This document shows, in pieces, positions 1-11,244 of a stretch of 64,000 bases of DNA. This DNA is from Oxytricha trifallax (lineage: Eukaryota > Ciliophora > Spirotrichea > Sporadotrichida > Oxytrichidae), in the NCBI GenBank assembly GCA_000711775.1, contig ARYC01017757.1:1-64000 (forward strand), written 5' to 3'. Every line of letters starts with the position of its first letter. The first letter of the stretch is position 1. The translations under genes were made by a program, and so were the position numbers. The notes below the pieces were generated by a model. It saw only the letters and a program-made list of their open reading frames with translations. It made no database searches and was not told the origin of the DNA.

Positions 1-236
1 TTTTATTTTCTTGCAGGATGCTTTCAAGTGCCTGAATTAAAATGCTAAAACAGCTAACATGCAGTGATACCTAACAGTAGAGGCACTCTTGTGTAAGAGC
101 TTTGCTATAGCTGCATAATTCAGTACTGGTTTGAATTAATCTATATTAATACTCGTACCATACCTAAGCTTAAGCAGTAATCTAAATATTTCTCATCATA
201 TATAGACCCTAAATTTCGCTAATTTCTATTTCTCAT
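1..236 (-). pseudogene. TBE transposase, N-terminal part (copy 0)
   Basis: Minus-strand frame starting at the ATG at 236, the same start as in the other copies. It covers the N-terminal helix-turn-helix-like segment (YAAIAKLLHKSASTVRYHC in ciliate code). A putative intron follows, ending near gcatcctgcaag; the catalytic part lies outside the window. One base is missing near 180 relative to copy C (cagtaatct against cagtaaatct), which shifts the frame. Confidence 0.6.
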
Positions 237-271
237 ATTGCAAATTGGCCTAATTTCTCTACTAACCAAGT
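1..271 (-). mobile_element. TBE transposon, end fragment (copy 0)
   Basis: This matches 4,048-4,316 of the next copy almost base for base, so it is the transposase end of a TBE that begins before the window. Its terminal repeat is cut short: only the inner part (ctaatttctctactaacc) remains before the next element starts at 272. What is seen is the sequence identity; the identification rests on the telomere-like ends and gene content of the full copies. Confidence 0.85.
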
Positions 272-355
272 CAAAACCCCAAAACCCCTTAGTTAGGTTT
301 ATAAGTGCTTTGATTTGTAGGGTATTGTTGGGGTCTTATTGAGGTAAGTAGAGAA
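272..355 (+). repeat. TBE terminal inverted repeat, left end of copy A
   Basis: The repeat is about 80 bp: the 17-bp C4A4 end followed by ttagttaggtttataagtgc and a segment containing gtagggtattgttggggtc. Its reverse complement is seen complete at 12,330-12,410, the right end of copy C. The same repeat recurs at 4,317, 8,312 (decayed), 12,414-12,479, 37,810, 40,920, 44,890 and 47,192. Confidence 0.9.
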
Positions 356-410
356 AACGCAGGTTTTTTGTGAATTTAATGAATATTTAATGAGTATCAT
401 TGTATTTAAT

Positions 411-1856
411 TCAAACGAATTTTATCTGCTTATCTTTGTGGTACCTCTTGAATCTAGCTCTCTTGAGTGCTTCATGTATGTCTTCTAGCGATTATCTTGG
501 ATAAGCTGGAGCTCTCACGAATATCATCTCTACAAGCTTCTTAATTTCATTGCAGACATCTTCCTGTTGTATATGTTTAGAAGCCAAAATTATTGATTAT
601 TTTTCGTGCTTTGTTCCAAAGTAAGACATATTTTCCATATCGCACTCTAAGATTATGGCAGCAACTGCCCATACATCCCATTAAACAGAGCCATTAGTCC
701 ACTTCTCCCTGATTGGAAAGTATCTTGGAGTGCCAAGCACCTTAGCCAAAGTCACAATTTCTTATCTTATTGCTCTATTGAAATCAATGACTACAATTTC
801 AAAAGGACAGAGATTTAACATAACATTTTCAGGCTTCAAATCTCTATGTACATACCCAAGTTCATGGAGCTCTTAAACACCCTTAATCATTTCTGACAGT
901 ATCTCATGAAAATCATCTGGGTATCTATTATGATAGAGATACTCTCTTAAGTCATTTCAAACTTTTTCAGTCTTAATGCAACAAAGCCATGCCCAAGAAT
1001 AACTCCATCAAGTCTAAGAAAGTTCTTAAACTATTTTTTCTAAGCCTCCCTCAGTATTATGTATTCATTTGCAAATTCATTTTGATACCTCATTTTTAAT
1101 GAGATACTTGAAAGGATATACTTTGTAAGCATACTCATAAACCACTATCAGCTTAGCCTTGTTTGGCAAGTCAAAATGCAAGTAATTTTCAATACAGCTT
1201 TCAATATCAATTGCATTCAATGCAGTTATATACATAGCTCTCTCTTAAAGACATGCTATAAGAGTACCATTTGCTGGCTGATTCATTGATTCAAAACGCT
1301 TCTGCCTCTAGAGCCTTTCCTTCTGTTCTCTTTATGACTCAAGAGAGTTATTTTTTCTTTTAGCAGGTATAAGCTTTTAAGTTTCTTTATCTTTTATTAG
1401 GAATTCACTTAAGTGGTGCTTTTGCATATGCCTCTTTACTTTGGCTGAGTGAGTATATTACTTCATGCATGTTGTGCATTGGTACCTTCCATCCACTTTG
1501 TCATGTTTAAAATAGATCTTGGCTTTGCCAGAATGTACTTCTTTAATTTGCCTCTTCAAGCTCGACTCAGTTGAGAAGAAATTTTAGCAGTCTTCACATT
1601 AAAATGTTTTAATTTTTTCAATTGGTTGCTGTTCCTTATCTTCCTCAACCAATTCAACTTATATTTAAACTCCTATCTCTGCACTCTTCTTCTTGTTTTA
1701 AACTTATATTTTAAAGACCTCAGCTTCAAACTCTAGAGCTCTTAGCTCAAACTCCTTTTCAATATAAATTACTTCTGGTTTCTTGGAGGAGCCAAAGTTG
1801 AGTAATGATTGACCTGTTCCAAGAGAAACTGCCTTACGATTTAAGTTGGACGCCAT
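411..1856 (-). pseudogene. TBE 57-kDa zinc-finger/protein kinase, copy A
   Basis: Frame from ATG at 1,856 to TGA at 411, 482 codons in length if read through. The N-terminus begins MASNLNRKAV. Two Cys2-His2-like fingers follow (about residues 85-150), then a C-terminal kinase-like domain with HRDLKPENVML. The following metal-binding motif reads DFN where kinases have DFG, and GTPRYFPI resembles the activation segment. Compared with copies B and C it lacks one base near 951 and two near 1,091. The stretch between is therefore out of frame and the two shifts cancel. It is divergent from the 22-kDa gene across a 564-bp spacer. This corresponds to the known 57-kDa TBE protein; its role in excision or transposition is not established by anything seen here. 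Confidence 0.8.
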
Positions 1857-2420
1857 GTTTTAATTCAAATTTAAATTTCTATTATAAAGCTCTAATAACT
1901 ATTCTGGCTATAGTCACTCTGGATAGGAGTTGATACGACAACAATTATGGTTGAATATAAGGTGTTAGAGATCATATTTATGCTTAGTTTATAAATATAA
2001 TTTTTCTAATTTCATACTTAATAATTTCGATTTAGGTACCAAACAAGTATAAAATCGAGTTGGTACTGGTACCAATTAGGTTTTGAACCATTTTGGAACT
2101 TTTCCATTAAAACCTCATTAGTTTAAAACTTGGTACTAATTAAGTTTTGGTACTATTATATTGGTACCAATTAAATTTAAACGAATTTAGTACCGGTACT
2201 AATTAAGTTAACAAATTTAGTACTAATTTAATGGAACTAAATTGATAATAATGGAGCTCCATCTCTAAAGTTTGATACAGCTTCTGCCAGCTTTCTCCAC
2301 GTATCGTTACCAGGTTGACCTCCTATAAGATGCCCATATTTAATGCTAAGATTTTTAATAGTAGGATCCAGAACTCTATATATTATAATTTGAAATTCAA
2401 TAAGAAGAGAAGGAACAAGG
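1857..2420. promoter_or_regulatory. Shared divergent promoter region of TBE copy A
   Basis: This 564-bp spacer separates the starts of two divergent genes. It is rich in short repeats of ggtac/gtacc with aattaaatttaaac, including the palindrome ggtactggtacc near 2,065 and taccggta near 2,200. The same block lies at 5,899-6,462 and 9,887-10,460 and, decayed, at 39,960-40,130 and 45,310-45,500. A promoter or protein-binding role is inferred from position and conservation. Confidence 0.5.
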
Positions 2421-3213
2421 ATGGAATCTATAAGTACTGCAATGAAGAGGGTTGAAGCTTAAGAAATTATCTCAAGATTTAGAAGCAAGGAAGATCTCTA
2501 TCGATACCTAACTCAGAATGGTAAGCATGTAACATATACTTAATCATATACTATAGTGGGCTTATTCCTTCCAACGATGTAAGGTACCAAAATTTCATTC
2601 TTAAAAGCTATACTCTGCGATGAGAAGAAAGCCTTTAAAAACAATGAAATAAAGTTGATAGATACACCAAACTACCCAGAGATTTCAGTCACTAATCTCT
2701 ACGAGGATGCGATGAATGATGAAGAATTGGTTGTTTATCTTCCTACCAAGAAACAACTCTCCAACAAGCTTCGAAAGGAGCTTCTTCTTTGGTGTTCTTG
2801 GCACTTTAAGAGAGAGTTATCTCAAAGAGATCATTGAAGAAGCTCACAAATAACGCTACTCTATTTCTCCTGAAGATTAAAAGAAGCAAGGCATACTAAT
2901 AAGTGAGGCCTGGCTCGCTGAACTTAAGAAGCATTCTTACCTCTCTAGTAAGCATTGATTTATAAGTTTATAGGGAAATCTGGGACTGGTATATTCCTAA
3001 TGAAAGAGAATGCAAAAGTTCACAGAGAGAGAAAGTCATAGAAAATATATGAAGTTAGCAAGAGACTTTATAAAGATGTTTAAAAGCCAGATGAAATGAA
3101 TATAGATGCAGGTGGGTGCTGGCACTAAGAGAAGAAACATGGGCCCAGGCAAGCCATAAGAAGAGGAGAAGAAAGAGAAGCCAAATCCCTTTCTGGGTTA
3201 ATTTTATATGTGA
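2421..3213 (+). pseudogene. TBE 22-kDa protein, copy A
   Basis: Starts MESISTAMKRVEA at 2,421 and would end at TGA 3,211-3,213. Two short introns are supported. The first is 2,521-2,556 (36 nt, GTAAGC..CTATAG); it can also be read through. The second is 2,948-2,973 (26 nt) and contains an in-frame TGA, so it must be removed to join PYLS to KSGTGIF. Two bases are missing near 2,773 (cttcgaaagg against cttccagaaagg), which breaks the frame. It converges on the transposase gene, 7 bp away. The protein is basic and matches no domain I recognise; its function is unknown. Confidence 0.75.
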
Positions 3214-3219
3214 ATATAT

Positions 3220-4281
3220 TCATTCGTTTAAATCTAAAACTTATTTATAAACATTCATTCTTCCCTCTCTCGCACAAATTGTTGTCTTATCTATGCTCAC
3301 TCTCTTACAACTGCTTTGAATTAAGTCAACTGTATCGATGGGCAAGTCATGCATAAGATGATACAGCAGCAGCTTCTTGTAGTGAGTCTTGATTTAGCTC
3401 AGTAGAATTCAATTCCATTAAATTAGGGGCTATAAGGAACGTTGTAGACAGGAGTTATGTTTAACTCTTCATAAGCTTTCTTAGACTCCTTAGTTTTATG
3501 AACTGAAAGGTTATCAACAAACAGGAAGATCTCTTGGTTACTATACTTCTCTCTGAGCTTATGTAGGAACTCTATATACTACTCTCGCTTAATAGAGCGA
3601 GGGTGAATAACATAACTCTCAAAGCCTGAATCTTCACTTATACAGCTAATATTGCATGGGTGACTACCTTCACTTTTTAGTCATAAACTTCTATATTATC
3701 ATACTTCTTATACCAAGACTTATTAAAAAAAGTGTTGAAGGTGAATACAGCTTCATCAGCGTGTATGAACTTGATGTTATTAATAATAGCCCTCTGCATT
3801 TAATCATATATATAGTTTAAATTATTACTATAAAATGGCACTGTAAAATCAATCACTCTCTTCACTCTGTTGAAAGCCTTGAAAGTAATACCATTTCTTC
3901 TATAAATATTGACTATAGTCTAAGGAGAGATACACATGTCAGGAAACTTGCGATGAAACATCACAGCTCGCTAGTCTAATGGAAAGTGTGCCCAATACTT
4001 CAAAGTCTTCGAGTCGCAGAGGTAGTCAATATGGTGCTGTGAGAACTTTTGTTTTCTTGCAGGATGCTTTCAAGTGCCTGAAATAAAATGCTAAACAGCT
4101 AACATGCAGTGATACCTAACAGTAGAGGCACTCTTGTGTAAGAGCTTTGCTATAGCTGCATAATTCAGTACTGGTTTGAATTAATCTATATTAATACTCG
4201 TACCATACCTAAGCTTAAGCAGTAATCTAAATATTTCTCATCATATATAGACCCTAAATTTCGCTAATTTCTATTTCTCAT
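3220..4281 (-). pseudogene. TBE 42-kDa DDE transposase, copy A
   Basis: Starts MRNRNQRN at 4,281 and ends at TGA 3,220. Expected order: N-terminal helix-turn-helix-like segment, putative ~48-nt intron (needed to skip an in-frame TGA in ggcacttgaaag), then a catalytic domain of IS630/Tc1 type. The catalytic motifs are present: HADEA, FVDNLSVHK and FNGIEFY. One base is missing near 3,640 (tatacagcta against tataccagcta), so this copy is frameshifted between the two catalytic aspartates. Relatedness to IS630/Tc1 transposases is known for TBEs. Confidence 0.82.
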
Positions 4282-4294
4282 ATTGCAAATTGGC

Positions 4295-4400
4295 CTAATT
4301 TCTCTACTAACCCCATCAAAACCCCAAAACCCCTTAGTGAGGTTTATAAGTGCTTTGATTTGTAGGGTATTGTTGGGGTCTTATTGGGGTTAGTAGTGAA
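4295..4400. repeat. Junction of TBE copies A and B
   Basis: Reads ctactaacccca-t-CAAAACCCCAAAACCCC: the inner ~22 bp of one terminal repeat directly abuts the full terminal repeat of the next element. Copy B therefore sits inside the end of copy A. TBEs target the trinucleotide ANT, and aat occurs at exactly this place in the repeat (accccAATaagacccc). Confidence 0.8.
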
Positions 4401-4456
4401 AATGCAGGTTTTTTGTGAAATTTAATGAATATTTAATGAGTATTATTTTATTTAAT

Positions 4457-5898
4457 TCAAACAAATTTTATCTGCTTATCTTTGTGGTACCTCTTGAATC
4501 TAGCTCTCTTGTGTGCTTCATGAATGTCTTCTAGCGATTATCTTGGATAAGCTGGAGCTCTCACGATTATCATCTCAACAAGCTTCTTAATTTCATTGCA
4601 GACATCTTCCTGTTGTATATGTTTAGAAGCCAAACTTATTGATTATTTTTCGTGCTTTGTTCCAAAGTATGACATTCTTTCCATATGCACTCTAAGATTA
4701 TGGCAGCAACTGCCCATACATCCCATTAAACAGAGCCATTAGTCCACTTCTCCCTGATTGGAAAGTATCTTGGAGTGCCAAGCACCTTAGCCAAAGTCAC
4801 AATTTCTTATCTTATTGCTCTATTGAAATCAATGACTACAATTTCAAAAGGACAGAGATTTAACATAACATTTTCAGGCTTCAAATCTCTATGTACATAC
4901 CCAAGTTCATGGAGCTCTAAACACCCTTAATCATTTCTGACAGTATCTCATTTAAATCATCTGGGTATCTATTATGATAGAGATACTCTCTTAAAGTCAT
5001 TTCAAACTTTTTCAGTCATAATGCAACAAAGCCATGCCCAAGAATAACTCCATCAAGTCTAAGCAAGTTCTTAAACTATTTTTTCTAAGCCTCCCTCAGT
5101 ATTATGTATTCATTTGCAAATTCATTTTGATACTGCTCATTTTTAATGAGATACTTGAAAGGATATACTTTGTAAGCATACTCATCAACCACTATCAGCT
5201 TAGCCTTGTTTGGCAAGTCAAAATACAAGTAATTTTCAATACAGCTTTCAATATCAATTGCATTCAATGCAGGTATATACATACCTCTCTCTTAAATACA
5301 TGCTATAAGAGTACCATTTGCTGGCTGATTCATTGATTCAAAACGCTTCTGCCTCTTGAGCCTTTCCTCCTGTTCTCTTTATGACTCAAGAGAGTTATTT
5401 TTTGTTTTAGCAGGTATAAGCTTTTAAGTTTCTTTATCTTTAATTAGGAATTCACTTAAGTGGTGCTTTTGATATGCCTCTTTACTTTGGCTGAGTGAGT
5501 ATAAGACTTCATGCATGTTGTGCATTGGTACCTTCCATCCACTTTGTCATGTTTAAAATAGATCTTGGCTTCGCCAGAATGTACTTCTTTAATGTGCCTC
5601 TTCAAGCTCGACTCAGTTGAGAAGAAATTTTAGCAGTCTTCACATTAAAATGTTTGAATTTTTTCAATTGGTTGCTGTTCCTTATCTTCCTCAACCAATT
5701 CAACTTATATTTAAACTCCTATCTCTGCACTCTACCTCTTGTTTTAAACTTATATTTTAAAGACCTCAGCTTCAAACTCTAGAGCTCTTAGCTCAACCTC
5801 CTTTTCAATATAAATTACTTCTGGTTTCTTGGAGGAGCCAAAGTTGAGTAATGACCTGTTCCAAGAGAAACTGCCTTACGATTTAAGTTGGACGCCAT
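4457..5898 (-). pseudogene. TBE 57-kDa zinc-finger/protein kinase, copy B
   Basis: Start ATG at 5,898, stop TGA at 4,457. Same layout as copy A. Lesions specific to this copy: 4 bases missing near 5,853 (agtaatgacctg), one near 5,470, one near 4,917 and one near 4,688. The central part is open, including the region just before the kinase core (IENYLYFDLPNKAKLIVVDE). The HRDLKPEN loop and the DFN motif are preserved. Confidence 0.78.
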
Positions 5899-6462
5899 GT
5901 TTAAATTCAAATTTAAATCTCTATTATAAAGCTCTAATAACTATTCTGGCTATAGTCACTCTGTATAGGAGTTGATACGACAACAATTATGGTTGAATAA
6001 GGTGTTAGAGATCATATTTATGCTAAGTTTATAAATATAATTTTTCTAATTTCATACTTAATAATTTCGATTTAGGTACCGACCAAGTATAAAATCGAGT
6101 TGGTACTGGTACCAATTAGGTTTTGAACCATTTTGGAACTTTTAAATTAAAACCTCATTAGTTTAAAACTTGGTACTAATTAAGTTTTGGTACTATTAAA
6201 TTGGTACCAATTAAATTTAAACGAATTTAGTACCGGTACTAATTAAGTTTAAACAAATTTAGTACTAATTTAATGGAACTAAATTGATAATAATGGAGCT
6301 CCATCTCTAAAGTTTGATACAGCTTCTGCCAGCTTTCTCCACGTATCGTTACCAGGTTGACCTCCTATAAGATGCCCATATTTAATGCTAAGATTTTTAA
6401 TAGTAGGATCCAGAACTCTATATATTATAATTTGAAATTCAATAAGAAGAGAAGGAACAAGG
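5899..6462. promoter_or_regulatory. Shared divergent promoter region of TBE copy B
   Basis: Same ggtacc/aattaaatttaaac repeat block as at 1,857-2,420, between the divergent kinase and 22-kDa genes. Function is inferred from position. Confidence 0.45.
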
Positions 6463-7251
6463 ATGGAATCTATAAGTACTGCAATGAAGAGGGTTGAAGC
6501 TTAAGAAATGATCTCAAGATTTAGAAGCAAGGAAGATCTCTATCGATACCTCACTAAGCATGGTATGCATGTAACATATACTTAATCATATAATATAGTG
6601 GGATTATTCCTTCCAACGATGGAAGGTACCAAAATTTCATTCTTAAAAGCTATACTCTGCGATGAGAAGAAAGCCTTTAAAAACAATGAAATAAAGTTGA
6701 TAGATACACCAAACTACCAGAGATTTCAGTCACTAATCTCTACGAGGATGCGATGAATGATGAAGAATTGGTTGTTTATCTTCCTACCAAGAAACAACTC
6801 TCCAAAAAGCTTCCAGAAAGGAGTTCTTCTTTGGTGTTCTTGGCACTTTAAGAGAGAGTTATCTCAAAGAGATCATTGAAGAAGCTCACAAAAAACGCTA
6901 CTCTATTTCTCATGAAGATTAAAAGAAGCAAGGCATACTAATAAGTGAGGCCTGGCTCGCTGAGCTTAAGAAACATCCTTACCTCTCTAGTAAGCATTGA
7001 TTTATAACTTTAAAGGGAAATCTGGGACTGGTATATTCCTAATGAAAGAGAATGCAAAGGTTCACAGAGAAAGAAAGTCATAGAAAATACATGAAGTTAG
7101 CAAGAGACTTTATAAAGATGTTTAAAAGCCAGATGAAATGAATATAGATGCAGGAGCTGGCACTAAGAGAAGAAACATGGGCCCAGGCAAGCCATAAGAA
7201 GAGGAGAAGAAAGAGAAGACAAATCCCTTTCTGGGTTAATTTAATATGTGA
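6463..7251 (+). pseudogene. TBE 22-kDa protein, copy B
   Basis: Starts MESISTAMKRVEA at 6,463. It keeps the reading LPERSSSLVFLALQESYLKE that is lost in A and C, but lacks one base near 6,717 (aactaccagag against aactacccagag). The two short introns of copy A are present at equivalent places, the second again containing an in-frame TGA. Ends at TGA 7,249-7,251, seven bases before the convergent transposase stop. Confidence 0.72.
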
Positions 7252-7257
7252 ATATAT

Positions 7258-8250
7258 TCATTCGTTTAAATCTAAAACTTATTTATAAACATCATTCTTC
7301 CCTCTCTAGCACAAATTGTTGTCTTATCTATGCTCACTCTCTTACAACTGCTTCGAATTAAGTCAACTGTATCGATGGGCAAGTCATGCATAAGATGATA
7401 CAGCAGCAGCTTCTTGTAGTGAGTCTTGATTTAGCTCAGTAGAATTCAATTCCATTAAATTAGGGGCTATAAGGAACGTTGTAGACAGGAGTTATGTTTA
7501 ACTCTTCATAAACTTTCTTAGACTCCTTAGTCTTATGAACTGAAAGGTTATCAACAAACAGGATGATCTCTTGGTTACTAAACTTCTCTCTGAGTTTATG
7601 TAGGAACTCTATATACTACTCTCGCTTAATAGAGCGAGGGTGAAAAACATAACTCTCTAAGCCTGAATCTTCACTTATACCAGTAATATTGCATGGGTGA
7701 CTACCTTCACTTTTTAGTCATAAACTTCTATATTATCATACTTCTTATACCAAGACTTATTAAAAAAAGTGTTGAAGATGAATACAGCTTCATCAGCGTG
7801 TATGAACTTGATGTTATTAATAATAGCCCTCTGCATTTAATCATAAATATAGTTTAAATTATTACTATAAAATGGCACTGTAAAATCAATCACTCTCTTC
7901 ACTCTATTGACACTTGAAAGTAATACCATTTCTTCTAAAAATATTGGCTATAGTCTAAGGAGAGATAAGCATGTCAAGAAACTTACGATAAAACATCACA
8001 GCTCGCTAGTCTAATGGAAAGTGTGCCCAATACTTCAAAGTCTTCGAGTCGCAGAGGTAGTCAATATGGTGATGTGAAAACTTTTATTATCATGCTAAAC
8101 AAACAAAAAGCAATGATACCTAACAGTAGAGGCACTCTTGCACAAGAACTTTGCAATAGCTGCATAATTCAGTAAAGGTTTGACTAAATCTATATTAATA
8201 CTCGTACAATACCTAAGCTTAAGCAGTAAATCTAAATATTTTCTCATAAA
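7258..8250 (-). pseudogene. TBE 42-kDa DDE transposase, copy B
   Basis: Stop TGA at 7,258. The start codon present in A and C is missing (ctctatgc instead of tctcatattgc), the intron region has lost about 40 bases, and one base is gone near 7,681 and two near 7,911. This is the most damaged transposase of the array; the catalytic motif segments remain recognisable. Confidence 0.75.
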
Positions 8251-8441
8251 TAGACCCTAAATTTCACAAAGTTCTATTCTCTATGCAATTGCCGAAGTTC
8301 TATACAACCATCAAAAACCAAACAGTGAAGAGTTAGTGCTTTGATTTGTAGGGTATAGTTGGGGTCTTATTGGGGTTAGTAGAGAAAACGCAGGTTTTTT
8401 ATGAATTTAATGAATATTTAATGAGTAATATTGTACTTAAT

Positions 8442-9886
8442 TCAAACAAATTTTATCTGCTTATTTTGTGGTACCTCTTGAATCTAGCTCTCTTGAGTGC
8501 TTCATGTATGTCTTCTAGCGATTATCTTGGATAAGCTGGAGCTCTCACGAATATCATATCTACAAGCTTCTTAATTTCATTGCAGACATCTTCCTGTTGT
8601 ATATGTTTAGAAGCCAAAATTATTGATTATTTTTCGTGCTTTGTTCCAAAGTAAGACATATTTTCCATATCGCACTCTAAGATTATGGCAGCAACTGCCC
8701 ATAAATCCCATTAAACAGAGCCATTAGTCCACTTCTCCCTGTTGGAAAGTATCCTGGAGTGCCAAGCACCTTAGCCAAAGTCACAATTTCTTATCCTATT
8801 GCTCTATTGAAATCAATGACTACAATTTCTAAAGAACAGAGATTTAACATAACATTTTCAGGCTTCAAATCTCTATGTAAATACCCAAGTTCATGGAGCT
8901 CTTAAACACCCTTAATCATTTCTGACAGTATCTCATTTAAATCATCTGGGTATCTATTACGATAGAGATACTCTCTTAAAGTCATTTCAAACTTTTTCAG
9001 TCATAATGCAACAAAGCCATGCCCAAGAATAACTCCATCAAGTCTAAGCAAGTTCTTAAACTATTTTTTCTAAGCCTCCCTCAGTATTATGTATTCATTT
9101 GCAAATTCATTTTGATACTGCTCATTTTTAATGAGATACTTGAAAGGATATACTTTGTAAGCATACTCATCAACCACTATCAGCTTAGCCTTGTTTGGCA
9201 AGTCAAAATACAAGTAATTTTCAATACAGCTTTCAATATCAATTGCATTCAATGCAGGTATATACATACCTCTCTCTTAAAGACATGCTATAAGAGTACC
9301 ATTTACTGGCTGATTCATTGATTAAAAACGCTTCTGCCTCTTGAGCCTTTCCTCCTGTTCTCTTTATGACTCAAGAGAGTTATTTTTTCTTTTAGCAGGT
9401 ATAAGCTTTTAAGTTTCTTTATCTTTAATTAGGAATTCACTTAAGTGGTGCTTTTGCATATGCCTCTTTACTTTGGCTGAGTGAGTATAAGACTTCATGC
9501 ATGTTGTGCATTGGTACCTTCCATCCACTTTGTCATGTTTAAAATAGATCTTGGCTTTGCCAGAATGTACTCTTTAATGTGCCTCTTCAAGCTCGACTCA
9601 GTTGAGAAGAAATTTTAGCAGTCTTCACATTAAAATGTTTTAATTTTTTCAACTGGTTGCTGTTCCTTATCTTCCTCAACCAATTCAACTTATATTTAAA
9701 CTCCTATCTCTGCACGCTACTTCTTGTTTTAAACTTATATTTTAAAGACCTCAGCTTCAAACTCTAGACTCTTAGCTCAACCTCCTTTTCAATATAAATT
9801 ACTTCTGGTTTCTTGGAGGAGCCAAAGTTGAGTAATGATTGACCTGTTCCAAGAGAAACTGCCTTACGATTTAAGTTGGACGCCAT
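8442..9886 (-). pseudogene. TBE 57-kDa zinc-finger/protein kinase, copy C
   Basis: Start ATG at 9,886, stop TGA at 8,442; 1,445 bp, so not a whole number of codons. Single-base losses are visible near 9,570 (tgtactcttt against tgtacttcttt), near 9,768 (ctctagactc against ctctagagctc, two bases) and near 8,742 (ccctgttgg against ccctgattgg). Zinc-finger and kinase motifs are as in copy A, with DFN in place of DFG. Confidence 0.76.
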
Positions 9887-10460
9887 GTTTAATTCAAATT
9901 TAAATTTCTATTATAAAGCTCTAATAACTATTCTGCCTATAGTCACTCTGTATAGGAGTTGATACGACAACAATTATGGTTGAATATAAGGTGTTAGAGA
10001 TCATATTTATGCTTAGTTTATAAATATAATTTTTCTAATTTCATACTTAATAATTTCGATTTATGTACCAACCAAGTATAAAATCGAGTTGGTACTGGTA
10101 TCAATTAGGTTTTGAACCATTTTGGAACTTTTCCATTAAAACCTCATTAGTTTAGAACTTGGTACTAATTAAGTTTTGGTACTATTAAATTGGTACCAAT
10201 TAAATTTAAACGAATTTAGTACCGGTACTAATTAAATTTAAACAAATTTAGTACTAATTTAATGGAACTAAATTGATAATAATGGAGCTCCATCTCTAAG
10301 TTTGATACAGCTTCTGCCAGCTTTCTCCACGTATCCTTACCAGGTTGACCTCCTATAAGATGCCCATATTTAATACTAAGATTTTTAATAGTAGGATCCA
10401 GAACTCTATATATTATAATTTGAAATTCAATAAGAAGAGAAGGAACAAGGAGGGAATCTA
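9887..10460. promoter_or_regulatory. Shared divergent promoter region of TBE copy C
   Basis: Third copy of the ggtac/gtacc repeat spacer between the divergent genes. The taccggta palindrome is retained. Confidence 0.45.
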
Positions 10461-11238
10461 TAAGTACTGCAATGAAGAGGGTTGAAGCTTAAGAAATGAT
10501 CTCAAGATTTAGAAGCAAGGAAGATCTCTATCGATACCTCACTCAGCATGGTAAGCATGTGACAGATAATTAATCATATACTATAGTCGGTTTATTCCTT
10601 CCAACGATGGAAGGTACCAAAATTTCATTCTTAAAAGCTATACTCTGCGATGAGAAGAAAGCCTTTAAAAACAATGAAATAAAGTTGGTAGATATACCAA
10701 ACTACCCAGAGATTTCAGTCACTAATCTTACGAGGATGAGATGAATGATGAAGAGTTGGTTGTTTATCTTCCTACCAAGAAACAACTCTCCAACAAGCTT
10801 CCAGAAAGGAGCTTCTTTTGGTGTTCTTGGCACTTTAAGAGAGAGTTATCTCAAAGAGATCATTGAAGAAGCTCACAAAAAACGCTACTCTATTTCTCAT
10901 GAAGATTAAAAGAAGCAAAGCATACTAATAAGTGAGGCCTGGCTCGCTGAGCTTAAGAAGCATCCTTACCTCTCTAGTAAGCATTGATTTATAACTTTAA
11001 AGGGAAATCTGGGACTGGTAGATTCCTAATGAAAGAGAATGCAAAGGTTCACAGAGAGAGAAAGTCATAGAAAATATATGAAGTTAGCAAGAGACTTTAT
11101 AAAGATGTTTAAAAGCCAGATGAAATGAATATAGATGCAGGTGCTGGCACTAAGAGAAGAAACATGGGCCCAGGCAAGCCATAAGAAGAGGAGAAGAAAG
11201 AGAAGACAAATCCCTTTCTGGGTTAATTTAATATGTGA
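10461..11238 (+). pseudogene. TBE 22-kDa protein, copy C, start codon lost
   Basis: The ATG of copies A and B is AGG here (aggaatctataag at 10,461). The next in-frame ATG is at 10,472, residue 8 of the other copies. One base is missing near 10,815 (agcttcttttgg) and one near 10,730. Both short introns are recognisable. Stop TGA at 11,236-11,238. Confidence 0.72.
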
Positions 11239-11244
11239 ATATAT

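Larger units (their letters stand above)
272..4316 (-). mobile_element. TBE transposon copy A
   Basis: A 4.0-kb element starting with the 17-bp telomere-like end CAAAACCCCAAAACCCC. It holds three genes: zinc-finger/kinase (minus), 22-kDa protein (plus) and DDE transposase (minus). Its right terminal repeat is interrupted after ctactaacccca by the start of copy B. This gene set and these C4A4 ends are those of TBE elements of hypotrich ciliates, which are eliminated from the macronucleus. Strand is given by the transposase. Confidence 0.92.
4317..8311 (-). mobile_element. TBE transposon copy B
   Basis: Same gene order as copy A. The left end is perfect (CAAAACCCCAAAACCCC at 4,317). The right end at 8,260-8,311 is heavily decayed: the terminal repeat has become ttctatacaaccat and the transposase start codon is gone. 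A further ~40 bp is missing around 8,085 in the intron region of the transposase. Confidence 0.9.

Noticed and set aside
272..288. Telomere-like repeats as true chromosome ends
   Set aside because: They are internal, paired with element terminal repeats and flanked by unrelated DNA; germline chromosomes are not ended here.
5034..9321. Two 100-residue plus-strand frames at 5,034-5,336 and 9,019-9,321
   Set aside because: They are opposite-strand shadows of the TBE kinase gene; the minus strand carries the motif-bearing frame.
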